From contig NZ_LZLV01000112.1 in assembly GCF_001673405.1 (NCBI RefSeq), forward strand, positions 310,001 to 374,000: DNA of 64,000 nucleotides, given 5' to 3'. The stretch is from Mycobacterium sp. 1245111.1. Its GTDB lineage: Bacteria; Actinomycetota; Actinomycetes; Mycobacteriales; Mycobacteriaceae. The position numbers were made by a program, and so were the translations under genes. This document shows, piece by piece, positions 33,660 through 42,271 of this stretch (within the stretch, counting starts at the first letter, position 1; every line of letters begins with the position of its first letter). Under the pieces are notes generated by a model. That model was not told the origin of the DNA. It was given only the letters and a program-made list of their open reading frames with translations, and ran no database searches.

Positions 33660-33880
33660 CTAGATGAAATCCGAGCCGCCGTCGACGTTGACCGTCGCGC
33701 CGGTGACGTAGCCGTTCCGCTGGGAGGCGGCATTCAAGCGCGCAGCGATTCGACCGCCGCATCTCAAGCGGCTTGTCCGCGGGCCATCACCGCGACGCTG
33801 GCTCCTTCGGCCGCCAGGGTCTGCGCGATCGCCAGCCCCATGCCCTTGCTGCCGCCCGTGACGACGCTTGCTCTCTACAC
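33660..33880 (-). pseudogene. Remnant of a short-chain dehydrogenase with most of the middle deleted
   Basis: On the minus strand the N-terminal piece reads VVTGGSKGMGLAIAQ, TLAAEGASVAVMARGQAA and then meets stops. After a short out-of-frame stretch the true C-terminus of an SDR follows (NGYVTGATVNVDGG, then SDFI and a TAG at 33660). About 150 residues of a normal SDR, including the catalytic tyrosine, are gone and the 5' end is lost. This 350-base gap between two echA genes holds nothing else coding. Confidence 0.75.
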
Positions 33881-33922
33881 CCTTGTGTGTTGAAGCAGAA
33901 GCCGGGGCGGTATGAAAGACGG

Positions 33923-34654
33923 GTGACCGCTCTTGAGAAGGCTGACGGTGCGACGATCCTCCGATTCGACAACGCGCCGGTAAACGCCCTCGACCTGGAC
34001 CTGCTGAACGTCATCATCGACTTGATGCGAGGCGTCGACGGGCCGGTGGTGCTCACCGGTGCCGGCCGGGCCTTCTCGGCCGGCGTCGACCTGCGCGCGC
34101 TCGTCGACGGCGGTACCGGCTACGCCGAACGGTTCGTCGCGGCGCTGTCGGAGGCCTTCCTGGCGATCTACGACCACCCAGCGCCGGTGGTGGCCGCCGT
34201 CAACGGTCATGCGATCGCGGGCGGCTGTGTGTTGGCCATGTGCGCCGATGTGCGGCTGATGTCCGGGGGGACGATCGGCCTCACCGAGTTGTCCGTCGGT
34301 GTCCCGTTCCCGGTGGCCGCGTTGGAGATCTGCCGCGGAGCGATGGGGAGCTCTGCGACCCGTGCCGCGTTGGGCGCCAAGACAATCGACGCGGACACGG
34401 CGTTGGCCCGCGGGTGGGTGGACGAGGTGGTCGGCAAAGACGACCTGCTGGAGAAGGCGCTCGCGACCGCGCGGGAGCTGGGCGAGTATTCGCCGGCCGC
34501 CTACGCCGCCACCAAGACTCAGTTGCACAAACCCGTTCGCGCCGCGATCGACGCGGGCACCGCCGCGGATGCCGACGTGCGAGCCAGCTGGATATCGGAC
34601 GAAACCCGTGACCGCATCAACGCCTTTCTAGCGGCGCTGGCCCGCGGACGTTAG
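33923..34654 (+). CDS. Enoyl-CoA hydratase/isomerase (crotonase) family protein
   Basis: This 243-residue crotonase-fold protein has GAGRAFSAGVDLRALVDGG as the first oxyanion loop and GHAIAGGCVLAMCADVRL as the second. The Glu144 position of classical hydratase is Val, while the Glu164 position is kept (GLTELSVGVPFP). A single glutamate there is the pattern of delta3,delta2-enoyl-CoA isomerases, so isomerase or another crotonase reaction is more likely than plain hydration. The GTG at 33923 is chosen because the sequence before it belongs to the SDR relic. It is two bases from a SRPBCC gene. Confidence 0.82.
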   Translation: MTALEKADGATILRFDNAPVNALDLDLLNVIIDLMRGVDGPVVLTGAGRAFSAGVDLRALVDGGTGYAERFVAALSEAFLAIYDHPAPVVAAVNGHAIAGGCVLAMCADVRLMSGGTIGLTELSVGVPFPVAALEICRGAMGSSATRAALGAKTIDADTALARGWVDEVVGKDDLLEKALATARELGEYSPAAYAATKTQLHKPVRAAIDAGTAADADVRASWISDETRDRINAFLAALARGR

Positions 34655-34656
34655 TC

Positions 34657-35118
34657 GTGAGCCTCTGGATCGCGTACGCCGAGCGGACGATCAGCGAGGA
34701 GATTCCCGCGCCGCCGGACGCGGTCCGGGAGTTTTACGTCGATCTCGACAACATCAAAGACCTTCACCCGCTGGTTGTTTCGGTCGAGATCCTCTCCGAT
34801 GACAAGACGACCGGCGGTTACGCGAAGACCTACCGGGTGCGTGACCGGATTCCGATAGGTCCGTTGTCGATGGGTATCACGTACCGGGCGCGGGTCGAGG
34901 TGCCGACGCAAGGCAATGTGCTCACCGAGGCACGCCAATTTCCCCGGGTCCGACTGAACGGGACCGTCAGTTTCGAGCCGACCCAACGGGGCACCCGCCT
35001 CACCGAGCGGATCATGATCGCCGCTCCCCGCCCGCTCGCCGCGATCACGCAACGCCAGGCGGTGGACGCCCACGCAGCGATGCTGGCCGGCATTCGCGGC
35101 CACTTCGAAAATCGTTGA
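34657..35118 (+). CDS. SRPBCC (START-like) family protein
   Basis: This 153-residue protein has the SRPBCC helix-grip fold: an N-terminal strand with RTISEEIPAPPDAVREFYVDLDN, the central LHPLVVSVEIL, VRDRIPIG, the strands around TYRARVEVPT, and a long C-terminal helix. These proteins bind lipids or polyketide-like ligands or act as cyclases. It starts at GTG 34657, two bases after the enoyl-CoA hydratase-like gene, so the two are probably one transcript. It converges on the acyl-CoA ligase operon three bases later. Confidence 0.78.
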   Translation: MSLWIAYAERTISEEIPAPPDAVREFYVDLDNIKDLHPLVVSVEILSDDKTTGGYAKTYRVRDRIPIGPLSMGITYRARVEVPTQGNVLTEARQFPRVRLNGTVSFEPTQRGTRLTERIMIAAPRPLAAITQRQAVDAHAAMLAGIRGHFENR

Positions 35119-35121
35119 TTC

Positions 35122-36585
35122 TCAGGCTAGTTGCTGGCGCAGATCCTTCTTCAGGACTTTGCCGTAGCTGTTCTTCGGCAACTCATCGACCACCAGATAC
35201 CGCTTCGGGCGTTTGAAGCGGGCGATGCGCTCCAGCAGATGCGCGTCGAGGTCGGCGGGGTCGGCCGTGCCGACAATGAACGCCACCACGATCTCGCCCC
35301 ACTCCGCGTCGGGCGCCCCGACCACGGACGCTTCCGACACGTCGGGGTGTTCGAGCAGAACCTCTTCCACCTCACGCGGATAGATGTTCGAGCCGCCGCT
35401 GATCACCACATCCTTCGACCGGTCGTGCAGCGTCAGGTAGCCCCGCGCATCAAAGGCGCCCATGTCTCCGGTGCGCAACCAGCCGTCACGCAACGTCTCC
35501 GCGGTCGCCGCGGGATTGCCCCAATAACCGCCCATCACAACGTCTCCGCGGCACACGATTTCGCCGATCTCACCGATCGCCGCCGCCGTTCCGTCGTCGC
35601 GGAGCACTGCGACATCCATCCCCGAACGTGCATAACCGACCGACCCCAGCACCGCGTCGTCGGCGTCCTCATGGTCGGCGCGGTGCAAACCGGTGATCGT
35701 CATCGGCGATTCACCCTGACCGTAGATCTGGGCGAACACCGGGCCGAACGCCGCCAGCGCCTTCTTAATGCTGTCCACATACATCGGACCACCGCCATAG
35801 ACGATGGTCCGCAGTTGTGCCGGACGGGTACGGCCGGTTTCGATCACGCGCTGCACCATGGTCGGCGCCAGGAACGCGCTGCAGCCTGGATGGTGCTCGC
35901 AGAGGTCGAGGAATTCGTCAGGGTCGAATCCGCCATGTTCCGAAATCACCTGTCGCGCAGCACGTGAGACATAGGCCGGGATGTAGAGGCCCGACCCGTG
36001 CGACATCGGTGCGGCGTGCACCAGGCTGCAATTCTCGTCGGGGGCATCTATGTCGGCGAGATGCGCGACGGTCATCGCCATCAGGTTCCGGTGGGTGAGC
36101 ATGGCACCCTTGGATTTCCCGGTGGTGCCGCTGGTGTAGAACAGCCAGGCCAGCGTCGACGGGTCGGTGGTTGGCTTAGGGGCGGGCGGCCCGTCAAAGC
36201 GGCGTGAATACTGCTCGTCATCAACGGCTTCCACGGAGAAACGGGCGTCCAGTTCTGCGGCAATGGTCGAGGACGCGAATGTATGTGCGGCACCGGCATC
36301 GTCGAGGATCTGTGCCATCTCCCGCGGGTGCAGCTTGTAGTTGATCGGTACCGCCACACACTCCGCGGCCCAGATCCCGAACAGCAGCTCGACAATCTCC
36401 GGACGGTTCTCACTGGCGATCGCGATCCGGGCGCCCACCGGATGCTCGCGGCGGATCGAGCCGGCCAGCCGCAGGGCGCGCTCGCGGAGCTCGCGCCAGG
36501 TGCAGCGGCATCGTTCGCCGTGATACACCGCGCCGCGGTCCGGAAAGCGTTGCGCGGCATGGTCCAGCAACGCGAACAGGTTCAC
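35122..36585 (-). CDS. Acyl-CoA ligase (class I adenylate-forming, FadD-like)
   Basis: This 487-residue adenylate-forming enzyme activates a carboxylic acid to its CoA thioester through an acyl-AMP. It has the P-loop-like FYTSGTTGKSKGAM, YGQGESPMT as the A5 region, LRTGDMG, SKDVVISGGSNIYPREVE, and the catalytic lysine in SYGKVLKK near the end. The GTG at 36585 overlaps the stop of the upstream SDR (GTGA); the long reading upstream is an out-of-frame shadow of that SDR. It is the last gene of the operon led by the SMP-30-like gene. Confidence 0.9.
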   Translation of the reverse strand: MNLFALLDHAAQRFPDRGAVYHGERCRCTWRELRERALRLAGSIRREHPVGARIAIASENRPEIVELLFGIWAAECVAVPINYKLHPREMAQILDDAGAAHTFASSTIAAELDARFSVEAVDDEQYSRRFDGPPAPKPTTDPSTLAWLFYTSGTTGKSKGAMLTHRNLMAMTVAHLADIDAPDENCSLVHAAPMSHGSGLYIPAYVSRAARQVISEHGGFDPDEFLDLCEHHPGCSAFLAPTMVQRVIETGRTRPAQLRTIVYGGGPMYVDSIKKALAAFGPVFAQIYGQGESPMTITGLHRADHEDADDAVLGSVGYARSGMDVAVLRDDGTAAAIGEIGEIVCRGDVVMGGYWGNPAATAETLRDGWLRTGDMGAFDARGYLTLHDRSKDVVISGGSNIYPREVEEVLLEHPDVSEASVVGAPDAEWGEIVVAFIVGTADPADLDAHLLERIARFKRPKRYLVVDELPKNSYGKVLKKDLRQQLA

Positions 36586-37364
36586 CGTTCGGTCCACTCC
36601 GAGCTCAGCGCATACTTCGACAGGTATTTCGTCGTGCTCCATCCGCCGTCGACCACGATGGTCTGCCCGTTGATGAAACTGCCGCCGGGCGAGCACAGGA
36701 ACGCCACGGTGCTGGCCACATCGTCGACGGTGCCGAGCCGCTCGTGCGGGGTCATCTCGACCTGCATCCGGCGAAACCGCGGGTCTTTGAGCCGCTCTTC
36801 GGTCATCGCCGTCTGGATCACCCCGGGGGCGACGGCATTGCAGCGGATGCCGTGCGCGCCGTATTGGGCTGCGATATGAAGGGTCAGGGCGGTGAGACCA
36901 CCCTTCGCGGCGGAGTAGGGGCCACCGCGCAACCCGCCGACCACCGCGAAGGTGGAGGTGATGTTGACGATTCCGGATCCGGATTCCATGTGCGGCAGCA
37001 CGTCTCGCGTGAGCCGGAACGGTGCCCGCAACATCACGTCGAGGAAGTAGTCCAGGGTTTCGTCGTCGGTCGCATGCAGCGGGGTCGGGTTTCCCACCCC
37101 GGCGTTGTTGATCAGGAAGTCGATTCGGCCCCACTTCTCGACGGCGGCCTCGACGACACGTCCGGGCCCGTCGTCGTCGGTCAGGTCGACCGCCACCGTC
37201 TTGACTCGGGCGGGATCGCCGATGGCCGCGGCCAACTCGTCGAGGCGCTGTTCGTTGCGTCCGGTGGCCAGGATGGCCATGCCCGCCTCGGCCAGCTTGG
37301 TGGCGCAGCCGAATCCGAGTCCGCCGGTCGCCCCGGTCACGATCGCTACCTGCATGTCATCCAT
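36582..37364 (-). CDS. Short-chain dehydrogenase/reductase
   Basis: This 260-residue classical SDR has TGATGGLGFG, NNAGVG, the serine in NITSTFA, YSAAK and a C-terminus with [12 protein letters not shown]. These match the FabG-like group acting on hydroxyacyl or alicyclic alcohols. The ATG at 37364 overlaps the end of the upstream acyl-CoA ligase, and its own stop overlaps the start of the next ligase. The tight coupling with two ligases places it in CoA-ester metabolism. A second ATG nine bases inside is possible. Confidence 0.88.
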   Translation of the reverse strand: MDDMQVAIVTGATGGLGFGCATKLAEAGMAILATGRNEQRLDELAAAIGDPARVKTVAVDLTDDDGPGRVVEAAVEKWGRIDFLINNAGVGNPTPLHATDDETLDYFLDVMLRAPFRLTRDVLPHMESGSGIVNITSTFAVVGGLRGGPYSAAKGGLTALTLHIAAQYGAHGIRCNAVAPGVIQTAMTEERLKDPRFRRMQVEMTPHERLGTVDDVASTVAFLCSPGGSFINGQTIVVDGGWSTTKYLSKYALSSEWTER

Positions 37365-38925
37365 CCGTCGTTGTCAGGGCAGCTTGGATCTGGTGCTTGA
37401 GCACCTTGCCGGCGTCGTTTCGCGGTAAGGCATCCCAGATGACCACCTGTTCGGGGGCCTTGAAGATCGCGACTCCCTGCGACTGCAGGAACGCGCGAAG
37501 GCTGTCCACGTCGGGCCGGGCTTCGTCGTTGGGAACGACGACAGCACAGGCCCGTTCGCCGGTGCGGGGGTCGGGCAGGCCGACGATGGCGATCTCGGCC
37601 ACGCCCGGATGGCCGACCAGGATGTCCTCGATCTCCTTGGGAGCGATGTTCTCACCGTTGCGGATGATGAGGTCCTTGGCCCGGCCGGTCACGACGAGGT
37701 AGTCGTCGTCGACCCAGCGGGCCAGATCGCCGGTGCGGAAATAGCCGTCCCTGTCGAACGATTCGGCCTCGTCGGCGGCGTGCAGATATCCGACTAGCAT
37801 CTGCGGTGCTCGGGCGTGAATTTCACCGTCATGCAACACGACCTCGGCGAATCCGGGCCGCCCGTCGGTGTCGGCGGCGTGGTCGGGGTCGCTGATCGCG
37901 CCGACGGTTGTCACCGGCACCTCGGTCGAGCCGTATACCCGGGTGACGGCTGCCCGCTCGAAATACCCGGTGGCCCTGCGGATCAGTGACGGCGATACCG
38001 ATGCGCCGCCGCAGACGAACAGCTTCAGCTCCGGCAACCGGGTTCCGGCGCGCTCGGCCGCCGCCAGCAACTGCTCGAGGAACGGTGTCGCCCCCGCGAT
38101 GTGGGTGCAGCCTTCGCGGATGATGAGGTCGACCGCGCGGTCCGCATCCCACCGGTCCATCAGCACAGCCGATGTGCCGAGCAGTAACGGACATTCGAAC
38201 GCGTAGATCGACCCGCCGATGTGGGCGATCGGCGAGGGAACCAGGAAGCGGTCGCCGGGCTGTATCCGCCAGTGCTCGCGCAGCTGGGTAATCAATGCGT
38301 GCATCGAGTTATGGCTGTGCAGTACGCCTTTGGGGCGACCCGTCGTTCCCGACGTGTACAGAATCAGCCGCACCGCATCGGCATCCAGCGTCGGCAATGC
38401 GACCGGCCCGCGTGCCTCCGGCAGCGGTGAGCCGTCGCGGACCACGACGACTTCCGGCGGATCGTCCAGCTCGGCGACGACCCGGTCGAGCATCGACGCG
38501 TAGTCGTGTCGCCCGAAAATCGCGGGCACGAACATCATCTGGGTGTCCGCGTCGTCGAGGATGAACCGGAGCTCACGATCGCGCAGCGAGGGAAGGATGG
38601 GGTTGACCACCATGCCGGCGGCCGTCGCCGCGAGGTAAACAACCGCGGCCTCATGCCAATTGGGCAGCATGAACGACACCACGCTGCCCACCGCCATCCG
38701 CTCCAGCATCGCCCCGGCAAGCGCCGTCGCCCGCCCGCCCAGCGTCCCGCAGCCCAGTCGGCAGTCGCCGTCGATCAGCAGTTCGCGCAGCGGCGTCCGG
38801 GCCGCGGCGTCGGCCAACGCATCGGCCAGCGTCTCGCGCACCCACCAACCGCGCGCGTACGCGTCGGCGGCCCGCTGGTCGTCCCAGCGGACCGTCCGCC
38901 CACCGATCACTTTGGTGTCCGACAT
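37357..38925 (-). CDS. Acyl-CoA ligase (class I adenylate-forming, FadD-like)
   Basis: This 522-residue adenylate-forming enzyme has LILYTSGTTGRPKG (residues 187-200), VYGSTEVP, FRTGDLARW, AKDLIIRNGENIAPKEIED and the catalytic lysine in NDAGKVLKH near the C-terminus. It resembles cyclohexanecarboxylate-CoA ligase-like FadD proteins rather than long-chain ligases, but the acid is unknown. It follows the GntR gene by 14 bases and overlaps the next SDR. Two ligases in one operon suggest two acid intermediates, or an acid substrate plus a ring-opened product. Confidence 0.9.
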   Translation of the reverse strand: MSDTKVIGGRTVRWDDQRAADAYARGWWVRETLADALADAAARTPLRELLIDGDCRLGCGTLGGRATALAGAMLERMAVGSVVSFMLPNWHEAAVVYLAATAAGMVVNPILPSLRDRELRFILDDADTQMMFVPAIFGRHDYASMLDRVVAELDDPPEVVVVRDGSPLPEARGPVALPTLDADAVRLILYTSGTTGRPKGVLHSHNSMHALITQLREHWRIQPGDRFLVPSPIAHIGGSIYAFECPLLLGTSAVLMDRWDADRAVDLIIREGCTHIAGATPFLEQLLAAAERAGTRLPELKLFVCGGASVSPSLIRRATGYFERAAVTRVYGSTEVPVTTVGAISDPDHAADTDGRPGFAEVVLHDGEIHARAPQMLVGYLHAADEAESFDRDGYFRTGDLARWVDDDYLVVTGRAKDLIIRNGENIAPKEIEDILVGHPGVAEIAIVGLPDPRTGERACAVVVPNDEARPDVDSLRAFLQSQGVAIFKAPEQVVIWDALPRNDAGKVLKHQIQAALTTTDG

Positions 38926-38939
38926 CGCCGCTTGTGAGG

Positions 38940-39674
38940 TTAGCCGCGTACCCGTCGCATCGTCATCGAGTGACGAAAACGGGATGCCGGATGCGTGTTG
39001 ATCGTCAACTGGGCGGTCTCGCCGTCCGAGGTCGCGTAGGTGCGGTGTACTTCGAGCGCGGGGCTGCCGACCTCGACGCTGAGTTGGTCGGCCAGCGCCG
39101 GCGAGATCAGCACGGCGGCGATCTCCTGGCGCACCTCGACAATGCTCACCCCGAAGATGTCTTCGACCAGTGGAAAGATCGGGCCGGCGTGGCGCGGCAG
39201 CAGTCGGCCCACCCCGGCGAAGGCCCGGTTGATGTAGTACTCGGTGCGACAGACCGGAAACTCGGCCCCGTCAATGCGACGAAATCCGTTGACGGCCAAC
39301 CATTCTTCGCCGACAGCCAGCCCGGTCCGGGCCGAGAGCTCGTCGTCGACCACGGTCATGCCGGTGGAGTCGATCGCGAATCGCGCTCCGGTGGCGAAGG
39401 CCAACAGGTCGTTGATCGAGACGACGTCCTGGACGTAGGAATCCGAGGACGGGCGCGGCACGACCAACGTTCCGGACCGCGGCCGCGATGCGACCAGGTT
39501 GTCGTCGCGCAGCCTACGCAGGGCCTCCCGCACGGTGTAGCGGCTGACCGAAAAGCGTTCGCACAGTTGGTGTTCGGTGGGCAGCTGAGATCCGACCGGG
39601 TAGACGCCGTCGACGATCTCCTTGCGCAGCGCCCGGGCGACCTGCAGATAGCGGTGGTCGGCGGTGTCAGCCAT
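38940..39674 (-). CDS. GntR family regulator, HutC type with UTRA ligand domain
   Basis: This 244-residue protein has the GntR winged helix in its first 75 residues (LRKEIVDGVYPVGSQLPTE, LCERFSVSRYTVREALRRL, RSGTLVV) and a UTRA ligand-binding domain after it (about 95-240). The start ATG at 39674 overlaps the stop of the SMP-30-like gene by eight bases. It is the only regulator in the island and the natural candidate for the palindromes in the 41272-41425 divergent promoter. Repression relieved by a pathway intermediate is inference from the family. Confidence 0.9.
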   Translation of the reverse strand: MADTADHRYLQVARALRKEIVDGVYPVGSQLPTEHQLCERFSVSRYTVREALRRLRDDNLVASRPRSGTLVVPRPSSDSYVQDVVSINDLLAFATGARFAIDSTGMTVVDDELSARTGLAVGEEWLAVNGFRRIDGAEFPVCRTEYYINRAFAGVGRLLPRHAGPIFPLVEDIFGVSIVEVRQEIAAVLISPALADQLSVEVGSPALEVHRTYATSDGETAQLTINTHPASRFRHSMTMRRVRG

Positions 39675-41271
39675 CGCCGGCCTCTGGCCGGAATGCCAGG
39701 ACGCTGCCGTCCGCGTCCGCCGACACGTACAGCGTGCCGTCGTGCCCGGCGGCAATTCCGGCGAACGGCCCTTGCGGCCCGGAGAACGGCGGCATGCCTT
39801 TCAGCGGCTTGGGAACGACACCGGGGGCGGCGCCGAGCGGCAGCCCGGACGCAACGGCCTGCCGCGATCCGTCGGCCAGGTCGACGGCGATCAGGGCCTT
39901 GGCACCCGCGTCGACCACGTACAGCCTCCGCCCGTCGACCAGAATGCCCTGCGGACGGTCGAATTCGGCCGCCACCGTCTGCGCGCCGGAGCCGGTCAGC
40001 TTGATCACCCGGCCGGCGCCGGCCTCCGACACCAGCCAGCCGCCGTCGGGCGCGACCGCGACGCCGATCGGCTCGGCCAACCCCGACGCGATCACCTCGA
40101 CCCGTCCGCTGCCGATCGTCACCACACGACCGGTGCCGAGTTCGGCGGCCGCGACCATGCCGTCGGGGCCAAGGGCCACGCCGTAGAGCTGATCGAATCC
40201 GTCTGCCAGCACTTCGGTTTCACCCTCCGTCGGCCGATATCGCGAGACTTGGCCGCCGGAGGTGGTGACGACGAACTCGCCCGGTCCGGACGGAGTCAGC
40301 CCGCGCAGGAACCCGGGATAGCCCGGGGTGAAGAGCATGCCCACCGTCTGCAACGTGTGGTCGGGACGGAGCATGTAGAAGTAGGTGCCGTCGGCGATGT
40401 ACAGGTGGCCGTCGGCGCCGACCGCCAGATCCAGCGGCCAGTTCAGCCCACCGGGCAGCACGGGATCGGTTGTGCCGTCGCAGATCTCGGTGATCTCCCC
40501 GGTGAAATTGGATACGAACAGCCGGTCACCGATGAACGTGCAGTTGTCCAGTCCGGGGCTGAGGTTGGCCAGCACCGTCTGCTCGCCGGTCCGCGGATCG
40601 ATGCGTAGCACCTGACCGCTGTGCACCTGCGTGGAGACGATGTGACCGGCCGAGTCGAATTTGACCGAGTCGGGCACACCCAAACCCGTTGCGACGGTTT
40701 CGGGTTCACCGCCTTCGAGGCCGATGCGCCAGATTTCGTTGGCGCCCATCACGGGGAAGTACAGCAGCCCGTCCGGGCCGACTTCCATCGCGTTGGGCGA
40801 CGGGACGTTGTCCAACAACACTCGCGGCTCCCCGCCGTCGAGGTCGAGCTCGAGGAGCCGGCCACCTTCTCGGCATTCGCCGATGAACAACCGGCCGTGG
40901 TGCACGGTGATGCCGTTGGCCGAGGGGACATCCGCGCGCAACACCCGGGTGCTGCCGTCGGTGCCGCGCACACTGACCCGGCCGTCCATCACCTCGGTGG
41001 CGAAGAGATCGCCGCGCGGACCGAACGCGACGTCGTCGGGCGCAACGATGTCGCCGCCCTTGGCGCTGATGGTCTCCAGTCGACCGGTGTCGACGTCGAG
41101 CGCGCTGATCTGGCTACCGGTCACCTGCGCGATGTAGATCCGGCCGTCGGGGCCGGTGCGCAGCCCGTTGGCGCCGAAGAGCCTGCTCGGCGGGGTGAGT
41201 CGCGCCATGCGCCACCCCGCGGCGAGGGTCGGTGACACCCCAGCACCGGAGCGGCCTTCTTGCACCAACAT
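39667..41271 (-). CDS. Double SMP-30/gluconolactonase-like beta-propeller protein
   Basis: This 534-residue cytoplasmic protein has no signal peptide. It consists of repeated propeller blades of the SMP-30/LRE/NHL sort: NGLRTGPDGRIYIAQ, DDVAFGPRGDLFATE, NGITVHHGRLFIGE, NAMEVGPDGLLYFP, LDLAVGADGHLYIAD, IGVAVAPDGGWLVSE, QGILVDGRRLYVVD. At about 530 residues it is nearly twice the usual 300 and may be two propellers in tandem. SMP-30 proteins are lactonases using a divalent metal, so opening a lactone made by the nearby Baeyer-Villiger enzyme is attractive but unproved. It heads the minus operon. Confidence 0.8.
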   Translation of the reverse strand: MLVQEGRSGAGVSPTLAAGWRMARLTPPSRLFGANGLRTGPDGRIYIAQVTGSQISALDVDTGRLETISAKGGDIVAPDDVAFGPRGDLFATEVMDGRVSVRGTDGSTRVLRADVPSANGITVHHGRLFIGECREGGRLLELDLDGGEPRVLLDNVPSPNAMEVGPDGLLYFPVMGANEIWRIGLEGGEPETVATGLGVPDSVKFDSAGHIVSTQVHSGQVLRIDPRTGEQTVLANLSPGLDNCTFIGDRLFVSNFTGEITEICDGTTDPVLPGGLNWPLDLAVGADGHLYIADGTYFYMLRPDHTLQTVGMLFTPGYPGFLRGLTPSGPGEFVVTTSGGQVSRYRPTEGETEVLADGFDQLYGVALGPDGMVAAAELGTGRVVTIGSGRVEVIASGLAEPIGVAVAPDGGWLVSEAGAGRVIKLTGSGAQTVAAEFDRPQGILVDGRRLYVVDAGAKALIAVDLADGSRQAVASGLPLGAAPGVVPKPLKGMPPFSGPQGPFAGIAAGHDGTLYVSADADGSVLAFRPEAGDG

Positions 41272-41312
41272 CCCTGATCACACCTCCGGCCGGTGACGTT
41301 AGCAACCCAGTG

Positions 41313-41324
41313 TGGTCCAGACAA
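41313..41324. promoter_or_regulatory. Imperfect copy of the TTGTCCGGACAA site
   Basis: TGGTCCAGACAA matches the palindrome at 41409-41420 at 10 of 12 positions. It lies 42 bases before the SMP-30-like ATG, where it could control the minus operon. Confidence 0.5.
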
Positions 41325-41372
41325 TAGGGAGATGTCGCTCGATCAGAGCCCCTTGACGCTCAGCCATTTGCG

Positions 41373-41387
41373 GAGAATCATATTCTC
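41373..41387. promoter_or_regulatory. Perfect GAGAAT-CAT-ATTCTC palindrome in the divergent promoter
   Basis: GAGAATCATATTCTC has perfect six-base arms and sits 39 bases before the ATG at 41426. Related sites occur at 33621-33635 and 26956-26970 at similar distances from start codons, so it looks like the operator of a regulator separate from the adjacent GntR. Confidence 0.6.
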
Positions 41388-41406
41388 AATTATGCGCATC
41401 TCGCTA

Positions 41407-41422
41407 TTTTGTCCGGACAAAA
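41407..41422. promoter_or_regulatory. Perfect 16-base palindrome next to the start of the catabolic operon
   Basis: TTTTGTCCGGACAAAA ends four bases before the ATG at 41426, which has no Shine-Dalgarno sequence. TATTTT at 41405-41410 could be the -10 box, making the transcript nearly leaderless and the palindrome an operator over the start site. A GntR protein is the likely binder. Confidence 0.65.
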
Positions 41423-41425
41423 GTC

Positions 41426-42271
41426 ATGGATAGTTGCCTCGGACTGCAGGACCGGGTGGTCGTGGTGGCTGGCGCGGCCGGCGGCGGCATCGGGACCACC
41501 ATCGCTCGCATGGTCGCCGAGGCCGGTGCGACCGTGATCGCGGTCAGCCGGGGTAAAGACAATCTCGACAACCACATCACCCCGCTGGCCGACCGCGGAC
41601 TCCCCGTCGTTCCGGTCGCCGCGGACGTCGCGACCGAGGACGGCGTGGCCGCCACCATCGAGGCGGCCGCCTCCGCCGACGGCGACCTGCATGGGTTGGT
41701 CAACGTGGCGGGCGGCGCCGCGCCGGAGACCTGGATGCCGTCGACCCGGGTGAACCGCAGCGACTGGCGGGACCTGTTCACCCAGAACCTGGAGACCGCG
41801 TTCTTCATGAGCCAGGCGGTGGCCGCGGAGCTGAAATCCCGTAACCGCCGCGGGTCGATCGTGTCGATCTCCTCGATCAGCGGGATGAACACCGCGCCGT
41901 TTCACATCGCCTACGGCACCGCTAAAGCGGCGATCACCGCGATGACCCGCACCATGGCCGTCGAACTCGCCCTCGACGAGATCCGGGTGAACGCGGTCGC
42001 GCCCGGCGTCACCGCGACTCCGGCCTCGCTCACCTACACCGACGACGACCCCGAGCGTGATCGCAAGGCCATCGCGATGGGGCGGCGGGGCCGCCCCGAG
42101 GAGATCGCCGGCGCGATCCTGTTCCTGCTGTCCGACCTGTCCAGCTACATCACCGGCCAGACGTTGCTGGTTGACGGCGGCCTTGACCTCAAATGGTCAC
42201 ACCTCGGCGCCGACAACACCTCGCTCTTCCTCAAAGACGACTCCTTCCGAGCGGCGATAAGGAGAACCTGA
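41426..42271 (+). CDS. Short-chain dehydrogenase/reductase (first gene of the oxygenase operon)
   Basis: This 281-residue SDR begins directly after a palindromic operator. It has the loop GAAGGGIGTT, the serine in SISSISG, YGTAK and the C-terminal YITGQTLLVDGGL, as in FabG-like SDRs. It also carries a roughly 25-residue extension after the usual end (KWSHLGADNTSLFLKDD). It probably oxidises a hydroxyl on a ring or acyl intermediate. Its stop overlaps the start of the Rieske gene (TGATG), starting a chain of overlapping or closely spaced genes. Confidence 0.88.
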   Translation: MDSCLGLQDRVVVVAGAAGGGIGTTIARMVAEAGATVIAVSRGKDNLDNHITPLADRGLPVVPVAADVATEDGVAATIEAAASADGDLHGLVNVAGGAAPETWMPSTRVNRSDWRDLFTQNLETAFFMSQAVAAELKSRNRRGSIVSISSISGMNTAPFHIAYGTAKAAITAMTRTMAVELALDEIRVNAVAPGVTATPASLTYTDDDPERDRKAIAMGRRGRPEEIAGAILFLLSDLSSYITGQTLLVDGGLDLKWSHLGADNTSLFLKDDSFRAAIRRT

